Below, in pieces: positions 10,659-18,856 of a stretch of DNA of 64,000 nucleotides; positions within the stretch are counted from its first letter, which is position 1; the number at the start of each line of letters is the position of its first letter. Source of the stretch: a bacterium SCSIO 12696 (GTDB lineage: Bacteria; Pseudomonadota; Gammaproteobacteria; Pseudomonadales; Porticoccaceae); NCBI GenBank assembly GCA_024397955.1, contig CP073744.1:2491001-2555000 (forward strand). Direction: 5' to 3'. The notes below the pieces were generated by a model. That model saw nothing but the letters and a program-made list of their open reading frames with translations. It was not told the DNA's origin and did not search any database. A program made the position numbers and the translations under genes.

Positions 10659-12779
10659 TTACTGTTCCCCAGTAAAATCGTAATTCATATGGGGTTGCGG
10701 GGCTTGCAGGTAGTGCCCCTGGATGTAGTGAACGCCCATTTTCCACAGGGTGGGCATCATCGCCGGGTTTTCGATAAAGGGCACGATGATGCGTTCTTCT
10801 CCGGCGCGCAGTTGGTTGATGGTTTCTTCAATGGCTTCCTGGCCGCCCTCGCCCTCCTGGGCTTTGTCCACCAACATGCGATCCAGTTTCACGTAATCCA
10901 CCGACAGCCGTTCCAGCATGGTCATCGGGTCGAGAGACAGGCCAAAGTGAGACAGGGAAACCTGGCTGCCCAGTTCGCGCAGCGCCTGGCACACTTCGGT
11001 GGCCTGGTTGAGGTAGCGACCAATATCCAGTTCCCGCAGCTGAAAGATCAGCGAGGCGGTGGCGATGCCCGCCTGAGCGATGGCGTCTTTGATCCAGGCG
11101 ATAAATCCGGGGTCGCAAAAGGTGGCGCGGCTGAGGTTGATAAACAGGCGTGTTTCCGGGATGGCGACCTGTTTTTCCCGCAGTTCGGTCAGCGCCTGGC
11201 GAATCACCCAGCGGTCAATATCCGAACCGGCGTCGGTTTTGAATATCTGGGAAATAAAGTCCACCGGGTAGTTTTTGGGGTTGGCTTCCGGGCGGATGTG
11301 AATCAGCACTTCATAAAACGGTTCGCCCGCACCGTGCAGGTTGATAATGGGCTGGAACAACAGTTCGTATTGTTCGTTGCCCAACAGACGGCGGCCCATG
11401 GTTTCGGTATTGGCACCAATCTCCTCGATGGAGGGTGAAAATTCCAGTTCGTACAGCCGGGCACCGTTGCCCATATTGGCACTGCCTTGTTCGTCGCGCA
11501 GTTTGCCAATGGCGTCTGCACAGCGGCCAATGGCGCTTTCCACGGTGGTGACAGTTTCAGAGATGACGGTGATGCCAATGCTCAGAGTGGCCGCGAAGGT
11601 TTGTTGGCCAATAGTGATGATTTCCTGGGCCAGCTCGCTGCACAGGCTTTCCCCCAGTCGCAGGCCGTTGTCGGCATCTGTAGCGGGCAGCAGCATGATA
11701 AAGCTGTCTTCCTGGAAGCGGCTCAGGGTGTGCTGATCGGGGGTGTGTTTTTCCACTAGCTCGGCCACGGTGTGGAGCAGGTCTTCCGTCAGCTTGATGC
11801 CGTTTTCTTCCCGCAGGGTATCGAACTGATCCAGTTTGATCAGCATCAGCAATGAGTCTTTGCTCATTTGCGCTGCCCGGCGTATGGCGCCGTTGATGTG
11901 CTCGATCAGCTTGTGCAGGCGAATTTCGGTGTAACCGCCTCCGGTGCTGGGTTCTTGCGCCGGAGCAGGGGCGTTGTGTGCCGCCGGAATCGGCTGGCCA
12001 CCCACGTTGAAAAAGCTGTGGTTGATGCAAAACTGCAGCGCAGGTTCGTCTTCATACTCGATTTGCGATACCTGCACAGTCAGGTCGATGGGTAAATCAT
12101 CGCTGCGCATACCTTGAAAATAACGTTCACTGCTCTCCCAGGTTTCATCACTGTACTGGGTTTTTAGCAGGGCTTTGATTTGTTCCTGATCTTTGGGGGC
12201 GATGGTGTCGATCACCGGCAGACACAGCATTTCGTCTTTGTCCATGTAGCCGAACAGCTGAGCGTAGCTGTCGTTGCTGTACATGTAAGTGCCTTCCTTG
12301 ATGATGGCAATCGCGTCCCGGGAGTTGTCCAGCAATTGCTGGCAGCGGGTTTCTGCCTCGGAGTAGCGCCGTTTCCAGTGGCGCAGACGCCGCCGTTGGC
12401 CCAGGTTGTACAGTGCTCGGGACACCACCAGCAACAGGTGTTGGTCATCGTCCACGGTAACCACATCCGACGCCCCCAGGCGTAACCCTTCCAGGCGAGC
12501 GGTATCCGGCTGTTCGGTGATGGTAACAACGGGAATGTCCCGGTTAAGGCGACGGGTGTTGTGAAAAATCGCCTGCATGCTGATGTTAGTGCACTCGTAC
12601 TGGGCGAGAATCAAATCCCAGTGGTTGTTTTGCAGCAGTTGTGGCAATTCACCTTCCGATTCCACGTGCTTGGGGGATACCTTGTAGCCCGCGTTGCGCA
12701 GCAAACTGGCCATGCGGTCTGCCTCGTCCACATGGTCGTGAATAAACAGGGTTTTCAGGGTGTTGTCTTGTGATTGCAT
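10659..12779 (-). CDS. FimX-like degenerate REC-PAS-GGDEF-EAL c-di-GMP receptor
   Basis: A 706-residue protein with domains in the order REC-like (about 10-125), PAS (145-255), GGDEF-like (300-435) and EAL-like (465-700). All three signalling motifs are degraded. The receiver phospho-acceptor position is Q60, the GGDEF motif reads QEDSF (356-360), and EAL reads EVL (490-492). The DFG-type motif in the EAL domain reads HFG. This pattern and length match FimX, a non-catalytic c-di-GMP receptor that controls type IV pilus assembly and twitching in Pseudomonas and Xanthomonas. By analogy the EAL-like domain should bind c-di-GMP without hydrolysing it. The preceding gene encodes a protein with a PilZ-like end and may be its partner. 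Orthology to FimX is inferred from architecture. Confidence 0.8.
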   Translation of the reverse strand: MQSQDNTLKTLFIHDHVDEADRMASLLRNAGYKVSPKHVESEGELPQLLQNNHWDLILAQYECTNISMQAIFHNTRRLNRDIPVVTITEQPDTARLEGLRLGASDVVTVDDDQHLLLVVSRALYNLGQRRRLRHWKRRYSEAETRCQQLLDNSRDAIAIIKEGTYMYSNDSYAQLFGYMDKDEMLCLPVIDTIAPKDQEQIKALLKTQYSDETWESSERYFQGMRSDDLPIDLTVQVSQIEYEDEPALQFCINHSFFNVGGQPIPAAHNAPAPAQEPSTGGGYTEIRLHKLIEHINGAIRRAAQMSKDSLLMLIKLDQFDTLREENGIKLTEDLLHTVAELVEKHTPDQHTLSRFQEDSFIMLLPATDADNGLRLGESLCSELAQEIITIGQQTFAATLSIGITVISETVTTVESAIGRCADAIGKLRDEQGSANMGNGARLYELEFSPSIEEIGANTETMGRRLLGNEQYELLFQPIINLHGAGEPFYEVLIHIRPEANPKNYPVDFISQIFKTDAGSDIDRWVIRQALTELREKQVAIPETRLFINLSRATFCDPGFIAWIKDAIAQAGIATASLIFQLRELDIGRYLNQATEVCQALRELGSQVSLSHFGLSLDPMTMLERLSVDYVKLDRMLVDKAQEGEGGQEAIEETINQLRAGEERIIVPFIENPAMMPTLWKMGVHYIQGHYLQAPQPHMNYDFTGEQ

Positions 12780-12851
12780 ACAGGGGTAACCGTTACTGCA
12801 TTAAATGGTTGGCTAATAGATATCGGACGTTGTTGTGGGTTTCTTTACAAA

Positions 12852-14579
12852 TCACGATTCCTGGCGCCCAGTGTCTTCCAAAGTAAATCGACTGACGTGG
12901 CTGGTGGCATCGATGGGCACCGACAATGTGGCGACTGCGCCGCGTTTGCCCCCCAGTAAATGCACCCGATCTCCCTGCTTGAAAGGCATAACTGGCAGCA
13001 GCACCTGGGGTGGCTGGATGGCCCCTTGAGTGGCGCTTAATAGCAATGCGGGCAGGTAGGGCCCGGCGGCCTTATTTTCCCGAAGAATGCGCGCAGCCCT
13101 GGGGTGCGGCTTCATGGCCAGCAATTCAATGCCCAGTTGCATTTGCAAGCCGGGGGTAATGCGCTTCCAGCGCACCAGGCCCAATTGCCAGGGCTGATCT
13201 TCCTCATAGCGGCAGCACACCACTTCTCCGGGCATGACTTTGGGGTGCTCGCCTTTGGCAAAGCCAAGGCAGGCGCCCTGAGGGCTGCGATTAACCAGAG
13301 TGGCGTACAGGTGGTTGCGTTGTTCTTCCGCTTCGTTCGACTGTGCGGCACCAGACAGGCTCATGGCACTGGCGCTGGGTAAGGCGGTGTTTTTCTGGCG
13401 GGCCACATCCGGTGCGTTACGCCAAACATCATTTTGATGGCTGGCTACCCGCTTGCCCCGTGATTCGCCTTGGGGCTGCAGCTGAAATTTTTCCGGGGTG
13501 GCTTCTTCCTGCGAGCTCAAGCTGCGCAGAAACTGCTCAAAGTTCGCCTCTGCGAGGGCGGTATGGCTGTAGGAAAGGCCGTACACCAATTCAACCGATT
13601 GGGCGTCGTCGCTGTTCCTTTCCGATTGTCTGGCGCTTTCGATGCTCCACGCCTGGCTGAGGTTGGTCACCAGGCGACGGGCAAAATTATCGATCAGCGC
13701 CGCATCCGGGTTGTTGTAGAGCTTGCCTTCCAGGTAGTTGACCAACCGATCCAGATTCAGCGCGCGCAACCCGGTGCTGGAGGCATCGTCCAATTGGGAG
13801 CGGTAAAAGGGTGGCAGGTCATCGTCGGTATCTACCACAAACACGCTGTTGCCTTCGATATCATCCTGAAACTGCACGGTATCCACCCAGCTGGGCAGGC
13901 CGTTGAAAATTCGTTTCAGGTCGCTGGCGGGAAATTGGCCGGGGTTGCTGCTGGCAACCAACAGCAGGCGCATGTAATCGCAACGAACCGTAAAGCTGCC
14001 TTCGCCGTGGTGTTCACGTTGCTTTTTGGGGATGCTGCAGTGTTCGGCAATGCGGTAAAGCAGGTGCACATCGGCCCAAAATTGAGGGGGTGTGTCCAGA
14101 TAAAATTGCAGTGCACGCAGGTACATGATGCCCGCCACTTCTATGGCATGGGCTATGGCTTGTATCAGCTGAGGCTCTGGCAGGTTGTCGTAATTTTCCT
14201 GGCCAATACCGGATACCACGGTACGAAAGCCGGCGGCCAAGTGCTTCAGCAGTGCTTGGGAGAGGGCAATATTCTTGGCGGTTTTTGGTGTCAGGCGAGT
14301 GCGGCTTAACTGATCGGCACACTCAATCACCAGCGGGTAGGTCAAATTCAGCAGCGCCAGTTTTTGCAGTGCCGGCACATTGAGGGCGGGTAATTCTTTG
14401 ACTAAACCGTAGAGTGTGCTGCTGATGCGCGCCGGGTCGTCGCCGTCCAGGCGCTCGATAAACAGCGCCATAATGTCTGGGTTATGGTCGCACAGGGAGA
14501 GGTGATCAAGGGATTGCGCCGGGCCGGAGAGGCGCCGACACAGGGCGATCAACTGTTCATCGTGTTGGGGCGTATCCAA
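12852..14579 (-). CDS. Uncharacterised protein with PilZ-like C-terminal region
   Basis: A 575-residue cytoplasmic protein, largely helical for about 400 residues, with no recognised catalytic motif. Around 430-540 it contains 'YATLVNRSPQGACLGF' and 'QLGLVRWKRITPGLQMQLGI', a beta-rich stretch recalling the NxSxxG half of PilZ domains; the preceding RxxxR is incomplete. The preferred start is TTG at 14579, with AAGGAG exactly 5 nt upstream; an alternative TTG at 14600 lacks such a site. It ends 72 bp before the FimX-like gene on the same strand. A role in c-di-GMP-linked surface behaviour is therefore an inference from context, not a demonstrated function. Confidence 0.65.
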   Translation of the reverse strand: MDTPQHDEQLIALCRRLSGPAQSLDHLSLCDHNPDIMALFIERLDGDDPARISSTLYGLVKELPALNVPALQKLALLNLTYPLVIECADQLSRTRLTPKTAKNIALSQALLKHLAAGFRTVVSGIGQENYDNLPEPQLIQAIAHAIEVAGIMYLRALQFYLDTPPQFWADVHLLYRIAEHCSIPKKQREHHGEGSFTVRCDYMRLLLVASSNPGQFPASDLKRIFNGLPSWVDTVQFQDDIEGNSVFVVDTDDDLPPFYRSQLDDASSTGLRALNLDRLVNYLEGKLYNNPDAALIDNFARRLVTNLSQAWSIESARQSERNSDDAQSVELVYGLSYSHTALAEANFEQFLRSLSSQEEATPEKFQLQPQGESRGKRVASHQNDVWRNAPDVARQKNTALPSASAMSLSGAAQSNEAEEQRNHLYATLVNRSPQGACLGFAKGEHPKVMPGEVVCCRYEEDQPWQLGLVRWKRITPGLQMQLGIELLAMKPHPRAARILRENKAAGPYLPALLLSATQGAIQPPQVLLPVMPFKQGDRVHLLGGKRGAVATLSVPIDATSHVSRFTLEDTGRQES

Positions 14580-14802
14580 GCGCGCTCCTTGTTGCGACAA
14601 GCCTTTTTATGGCCAGTATAGCGGTTCCCCGCCGCCAAAGGCACTATTCGCCGGGCAATGAAATAAATGCCCTGTGTATTTGATTGTGTGGCACTGCAAA
14701 ATCTGGTGATGCTGCGCGGTGCTTCTTTATTATTCGGGCCCGCGCCGTTTTTGCTGGCGGCGGCACATTGCTGTGCTGGTTGTTTATCACAAGTGCCCTT
14801 AA

Positions 14803-15819
14803 CTATAACAACGGTTGCAGTGGTGTTTTTGAGGTAAAGCCCGCATCTTCGCGTACCAATTTAGGTACCAGATAGCCGGGTAGGCGGCTGAGCAATGCGG
14901 CGGCCAGCTGTTGGGCATTGGCTTCTGGTACGTCAAAGTGGGCGGCGCCTTGCACTTTATCCAGTACATGAAGGTAGTAGGGCAGCACACCGGCTTGGAA
15001 TAAGCGTTCGCTGAGTGCTGCCAAGGTGTCGCTGTTGTCGTTGATGCCGCGCAGCAGCACGGTTTGGTTCAGCAAGGTCACGCCAGCTTCCCTCAGCTTG
15101 GTCATAGCGCTGGCGACGGCGTCGTCTATTTCGTTGCTGTGGTTGCTGTGAATCACCATCACCGGTTGCAGGCGGCTGTTGGTCAGCCAATCCAGGCACT
15201 CTTCGGTGATTCGTTGAGGAATAACCACCGGCAAGCGGGTGTGCACCCGGATTCGTTTTACGTGGGCGATGGCCGCCACTTGTTCGGTGAGCCAGGCCAG
15301 TTGCCGGTCTGATGCAGCCAATGGGTCGCCGCCGCTGTAGATCACTTCCTCTATGGATGTATCACCGGCGATGTAATCCAGCGCCTGTTGCCATTGCGCC
15401 CGGCTGGGTTTGTTGTCGCTGTAGGGGAAATGACGACGAAAGCAGTAGCGGCAATTAATCGCACAGGCCGGGCTGATAATCAGCAACACTCGACCACGGT
15501 ATTTGTGAATCAGCCCTGATGCCGGGTTAGTTTCGCTTTCACCCACCGGGTCGCGGTTGTAACCGGGGGCGGCAATCAACTCGTTGCCAAGCGGTAAAAC
15601 CTGTTTGAGCAAGGGGTCGTTGAGATCGCCTTTGGCAATGCGCTGCAGGTAGGGTTGGGGCACACGCAGGGGGAAGTCACGGCAGGCGGCGAGAGCGGCT
15701 TCCATTTGGTGAGGTGGCAGTTCCAATAGCCGGAACAGTTGTTCCGGGTCGGTGATGCAATTGGACAGCTCCTGTTGCCAGGGGGTGGGCTCCAATACAA
15801 GCTGAGTTCGAGGTATCAT
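14803..15819 (-). CDS. epmB: EF-P (R)-beta-lysine pathway 2,3-aminomutase
   Basis: EpmB converts (S)-alpha-lysine to (R)-beta-lysine, which EpmA attaches to Lys34 of elongation factor P. This 338-residue protein carries the radical-SAM cluster motif CxxxCxxC at C119, C123 and C126 ('[15 protein letters not shown]'). It also has the SAM-binding 'IYSGGDPL' segment and the C-terminal '[10 protein letters not shown]', whose lysine (about K331) should carry PLP. The length fits EpmB rather than the longer catabolic lysine 2,3-aminomutases. It diverges from efp across 52 bp, so the modifier and its target likely share regulation. The start ATG at 15819 is the one consistent with family length. Confidence 0.95.
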   Translation of the reverse strand: MIPRTQLVLEPTPWQQELSNCITDPEQLFRLLELPPHQMEAALAACRDFPLRVPQPYLQRIAKGDLNDPLLKQVLPLGNELIAAPGYNRDPVGESETNPASGLIHKYRGRVLLIISPACAINCRYCFRRHFPYSDNKPSRAQWQQALDYIAGDTSIEEVIYSGGDPLAASDRQLAWLTEQVAAIAHVKRIRVHTRLPVVIPQRITEECLDWLTNSRLQPVMVIHSNHSNEIDDAVASAMTKLREAGVTLLNQTVLLRGINDNSDTLAALSERLFQAGVLPYYLHVLDKVQGAAHFDVPEANAQQLAAALLSRLPGYLVPKLVREDAGFTSKTPLQPLL

Positions 15820-15833
15820 AGGCGGCTTTCAAA

Positions 15834-15860
15834 TAACCAGTACAGTAAGTAACCAGTACA
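15834..15860. promoter_or_regulatory. Direct repeats in the epmB/efp divergent promoter
   Basis: The 11-mer TAACCAGTACA occurs at 15834-15844 and again at 15850-15860, a 16-bp period, within the 52 bp between the two divergent starts. It may be a regulator site or a chance duplication. No known regulator was matched. Confidence 0.4.
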
Positions 15861-15871
15861 TAGAGGCAACA

Positions 15872-16444
15872 ATGGCAAACTATTCTACCAACGAATTCCG
15901 CAGCGGTCTGAAAGTTATGTTAGACGGCGACCCCTGTTCCATCGTGGAAAACGAATTCGTTAAGCCTGGTAAGGGCCAGGCGTTTAATCGGGTGAAACTG
16001 CGCAACCTGAAAACCGGCCGGGTGTGGGAACGCACCTTTAAATCCGGTGAACAGCTGGAAGGTGCCGATGTGATGGATACCGACATGCAGTACCTCTATA
16101 ACGACGGTGAGATGTGGCACTTTATGGAGCCCAACACCTTCGAACAGTACCAGGCGGATGAAAAAGCTGTGGGCGATGCGGCTCAGTGGCTGAAAGAGCA
16201 GGATACCTGCATTGTTACCTTGTACAACGGCGCGCCCCTGTCTGTAACACCCCCTAACCACGTTGAGCTGGAAATTGTTGAAACCGATCCAGGCCTGCGT
16301 GGTGATACTGCCCAAGGCGGCAACAAACCCGCGACTCTCAGCACCGGCGCAGTGGTAAAAGTACCGCTGTTTTTGAACATCGGTGAGGTGGTGAAGGTGG
16401 ATACTCGGACTGGAGAGTATCAGGGCAGGGCCAAGGCAGATTAA
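15872..16444 (+). CDS. efp: Translation elongation factor P
   Basis: EF-P binds between the P and E sites and relieves ribosome stalling at polyproline stretches. This 190-residue protein has the full three-domain layout. Lys34 lies at the tip of the first domain in '[10 protein letters not shown]'. The second and third OB domains include '[20 protein letters not shown]' and the C-terminal '[18 protein letters not shown]'. A lysine at position 34, with epmB upstream and epmA downstream, shows the (beta)-lysylation route rather than rhamnosylation. The ATG at 15872 follows an AGAGG site. The gene ends just before a heptamer tandem repeat at 16454. Confidence 0.98.
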   Translation: MANYSTNEFRSGLKVMLDGDPCSIVENEFVKPGKGQAFNRVKLRNLKTGRVWERTFKSGEQLEGADVMDTDMQYLYNDGEMWHFMEPNTFEQYQADEKAVGDAAQWLKEQDTCIVTLYNGAPLSVTPPNHVELEIVETDPGLRGDTAQGGNKPATLSTGAVVKVPLFLNIGEVVKVDTRTGEYQGRAKAD

Positions 16445-16453
16445 TACTTTTGG

Positions 16454-16506
16454 CTTCGGGCTTCGGGCTTCGGGCTTCGGGCTTCGGGCTTCGGGCTGCT
16501 CGTAGC
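16454..16506. repeat. Six-copy heptamer array plus dispersed 11-mer between efp and epmA
   Basis: CTTCGGG is repeated six times in tandem at 16454-16495. It is followed directly by CTGCTCGTAGC at 16496-16506, an 11-mer also found at 51315-51325 and, inverted, at 51109-51119. It lies in the epmA leader, 27 bp before the preferred start. Confidence 0.9.
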
Positions 16507-16532
16507 CTGTGGCCAGTAGCTTTTTCCTACCT

Positions 16533-17480
16533 ATGAACTGGCAACCGTCTGCATCCATCGACACCCTGCGTACTCGCGCCCATCTGCTGGCAAAAATTCG
16601 AGATTTTTTTAACGCCCGCAGCGCCTATGAGGTGGATGTGCCGGTGCTGGGTGCCCGTGCAGTGACTGATCTTCATATTGACAGCGTCGAAGCCCGTTGC
16701 AACGGCGGCAGCTATTTTCTGCAATCGTCCCCAGAGTATTTTATGAAGCGCCTGCTGGCGGCGGGCAGTGGTGATATTTATTGTCTGGGCAAAGCCTTTC
16801 GCGATGGTGAAGCCGGCGGCCGCCACAATCCAGAATTTACTCTGTTGGAATGGTACCGGCTGGGTTGGGATGACCATCGTTTGATGGATGAGGTGGCGGA
16901 GCTTGTCGGTGCGCTGTACCCAGAGCCTTTAGCGATACAAAAAGCGTCTTATGGTGAGCTGTTTTACGAGCACATTGGTATCGACCCTCACCGTGGTGAA
17001 TTGTCCCAGCTGCAAACTGTTGCAGCGCAAGTTGCGGGTTGTGACGCATTTAATGAGCCTCGTGCTACTTGCCTGGATTTAATATTCAGTTTGCTGGTTG
17101 AGCCCAACCTGCCTGACGGCTTGGTACTGGTATACGATTACCCCGAGTGCCAGGCGGCGTTGGCGCGTATTGCGGAAGATGAAAATGGCCGCCGGGTAGC
17201 CCGCCGCTTCGAAGCGTTTTTACACCGTATGGAGCTGGCTAATGGCTATTGGGAATTGGTCGATGCTCAAGAGCAAACACAACGATTTGAATGGGATTGC
17301 GAGCAGCGGCAAACGGCCGGTAAAAAAGTGGTTCAGGCCGATACCAAACTGTTGGCGGCCCTACAAAGCGGCTTGCCTGAGTGTGCCGGTGTGGCGTTGG
17401 GGGTGGATCGTTTGCTAATGGCTGTTTTGAGTAAAAACAATATTGGTGAGGTGTTGCCGTTTTCCTTTGATCGCCTTTGA
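16533..17480 (+). CDS. epmA: EF-P--(R)-beta-lysine ligase
   Basis: EpmA (also called PoxA/GenX) is a paralogue of the class II lysyl-tRNA synthetase catalytic domain; it ligates (R)-beta-lysine to Lys34 of EF-P. From the ATG at 16533 it has 315 residues, the expected length for a synthetase core lacking the anticodon-binding domain. Class II motifs are visible: 'VDVPVLG' (motif 1 region), 'KAFRDGEAGGRHNPEFTLLE' (motif 2) and 'GVALGVDRLLMAVL' (motif 3). An in-frame GTG at 16509 would add eight residues but begins almost inside the repeat. It ends 2 bp from the convergent trmY-like gene. The heptamer array in its leader could influence expression. Confidence 0.95.
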   Translation: MNWQPSASIDTLRTRAHLLAKIRDFFNARSAYEVDVPVLGARAVTDLHIDSVEARCNGGSYFLQSSPEYFMKRLLAAGSGDIYCLGKAFRDGEAGGRHNPEFTLLEWYRLGWDDHRLMDEVAELVGALYPEPLAIQKASYGELFYEHIGIDPHRGELSQLQTVAAQVAGCDAFNEPRATCLDLIFSLLVEPNLPDGLVLVYDYPECQAALARIAEDENGRRVARRFEAFLHRMELANGYWELVDAQEQTQRFEWDCEQRQTAGKKVVQADTKLLAALQSGLPECAGVALGVDRLLMAVLSKNNIGEVLPFSFDRL

Positions 17481-17482
17481 GG

Positions 17483-18076
17483 CTATTGGCTATCCAGATA
17501 GTGATGAATCAAGGTCACACACTGGGAAGCAAACAACATGGTATTGCCCAAGCTGATTTTCTCCGCTCCCAAACGCTTCAGGCTGTTAAAGCTTTTTTTC
17601 GGCATGGGAATATGGTCGGTGAGTAAAAAGCACGGGTTGTCGCCAAAAGTTGTGTCACCGATGTCTTCTCCTTTTTTATCCATGACATAGAGCTGATGAT
17701 TTTCCGAAAGCTGTTGCACCAGTTTTTCAAAACTCAGAGTGCGTACGGTAATTCCCGGCTCAACCGTTTTTTGCTGTTCTTTGCCCATACCCTGTGACGC
17801 ATCCAGTGCAGCCACAACTTTGGCTAGCAACGCTTGCTCGTGAAAGCCACCGATATTTTCCAGTTTATCTGCCACAAAACTGATAGTGCGGGAGAAATCC
17901 TGGGTGCTTTCCAATACCAGATGAACCCTGACATCTTTGCGGTGAGATTGCGCCACAAAAATGCCGTTCATCAAAGTGTGCGCCAGAATTTCACTGTGAG
18001 CATCGCCGCCGACACCGGCCAACAATTTTTGGCTGTTGGTGGGTGCGGCGCGGGCACGGACAACAAAGGTGCGCAT
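17483..18076 (-). CDS. trmY: TrmY-like SPOUT methyltransferase (DUF358)
   Basis: This 197-residue protein resembles archaeal TrmY, which methylates N1 of pseudouridine 54 in tRNA. Family landmarks are present: 'MRTFVVRA' at the start, 'EPGITVRTLSFEKLVQQL' in the middle, 'PCFLLTDHIPMP' at the SAM-binding knot, and a C-terminal 'ISLGNTMLFASQCVTLIHHY'. SPOUT enzymes form dimers with a trefoil knot. Bacterial tRNA usually carries m5U54 made by TrmA, so the bacterial role of this homologue is unclear; the real target could be another pseudouridine. It is the last gene of a minus-strand run after an uncharacterised gene (6 bp gap) and DAHP synthase. It is convergent with epmA. Confidence 0.8.
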   Translation of the reverse strand: MRTFVVRARAAPTNSQKLLAGVGGDAHSEILAHTLMNGIFVAQSHRKDVRVHLVLESTQDFSRTISFVADKLENIGGFHEQALLAKVVAALDASQGMGKEQQKTVEPGITVRTLSFEKLVQQLSENHQLYVMDKKGEDIGDTTFGDNPCFLLTDHIPMPKKSFNSLKRLGAEKISLGNTMLFASQCVTLIHHYLDSQ

Positions 18077-18082
18077 GCTTGG

Positions 18083-18856
18083 TTACTCCCCTTTTGCGAA
18101 CTGTTTGAGTTGCGCCAATTCGCTGTGGTATGACTGCAATTGCTTTTGCGCACGCTTATAAGTGCCTTTGAGATGACCTTTTAGATGTTGGAACAGGTGG
18201 CGGTTATCGATGCCTTTCAAATGGCAGAAGATGGCCAGGGCTACCAGCGATTCCCGCTCAGACAATACCGCATTGCGATTGGCCGCCGGGTCGTAACAGC
18301 TGCCGCAACCGGTGCGAAATTGGTATGCGGAGTTGGTGATTAACAAGCCAAAGCCCATAAAAATAGCCACTACTTCCGTCGCCTGTGACAAGTAATCATT
18401 GCCTCCTGGGGGTGTTTGCCCGGATTGGTACACCAGGTGTTGTGCCACCAAATGACTAAAACTGGCTGCCATGGCCTGAGGCTGTTTGGTTTGCTGGGGC
18501 TGATAGCTGATGATTAACTGGGGGCTGTGTGGGTCACTGGCAGCCTGAATATCACCGCGCTGATGAGTATCCAGCGATAGCCGCGGCACCGGTGCAGGAA
18601 TAAAATTTTCCGGGCTGACCAAAATAAACGGCCAGTGGTTGAGCCCGGCGTACTGAGTCACCCGGCTAAAAATGGCCTGGGCCATACCATGGACGCTGTT
18701 GACCCGATCCGGGAAAAAATCATTGCTGGGCAGCACCAGCGGACACTCCTGAAAGGCCTGTCGGTCGTACTCACTGATGGCCCAGTGAAAGCAATCCAAC
18801 AGCCAGCTAACACTGTCGTCGTCGATAACTGGTTTGGGTTTGAGCAGTGACAACAT
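18083..18856 (-). CDS. Uncharacterised protein between DAHP synthase and TrmY-like genes
   Basis: I do not recognise this 257-residue protein with confidence. It has no signal peptide. A helical segment 'AASFSHLVAQHLVYQSGQ' is followed by 'ATEVVAIFMGFGLLITNSAY' and a CxxC in 'RTGCGSCYD'. From memory this is reminiscent of a hypothetical family with an HExxH helix and a conserved 'DLxxxFxGxG' helix, here with the HExxH residues lost; that resemblance is weak. The C-terminus is a basic helical tail. The start ATG overlaps the DAHP synthase stop by one base (TGATG), so translation is coupled, and the TrmY-like gene follows after 6 bp. Confidence 0.6.
   Translation of the reverse strand: MLSLLKPKPVIDDDSVSWLLDCFHWAISEYDRQAFQECPLVLPSNDFFPDRVNSVHGMAQAIFSRVTQYAGLNHWPFILVSPENFIPAPVPRLSLDTHQRGDIQAASDPHSPQLIISYQPQQTKQPQAMAASFSHLVAQHLVYQSGQTPPGGNDYLSQATEVVAIFMGFGLLITNSAYQFRTGCGSCYDPAANRNAVLSERESLVALAIFCHLKGIDNRHLFQHLKGHLKGTYKRAQKQLQSYHSELAQLKQFAKGE

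Noticed and set aside
16454..16495. Heptamer array as a CRISPR-like array
   Set aside because: Units are 7 bp, directly abutting, with no spacers.
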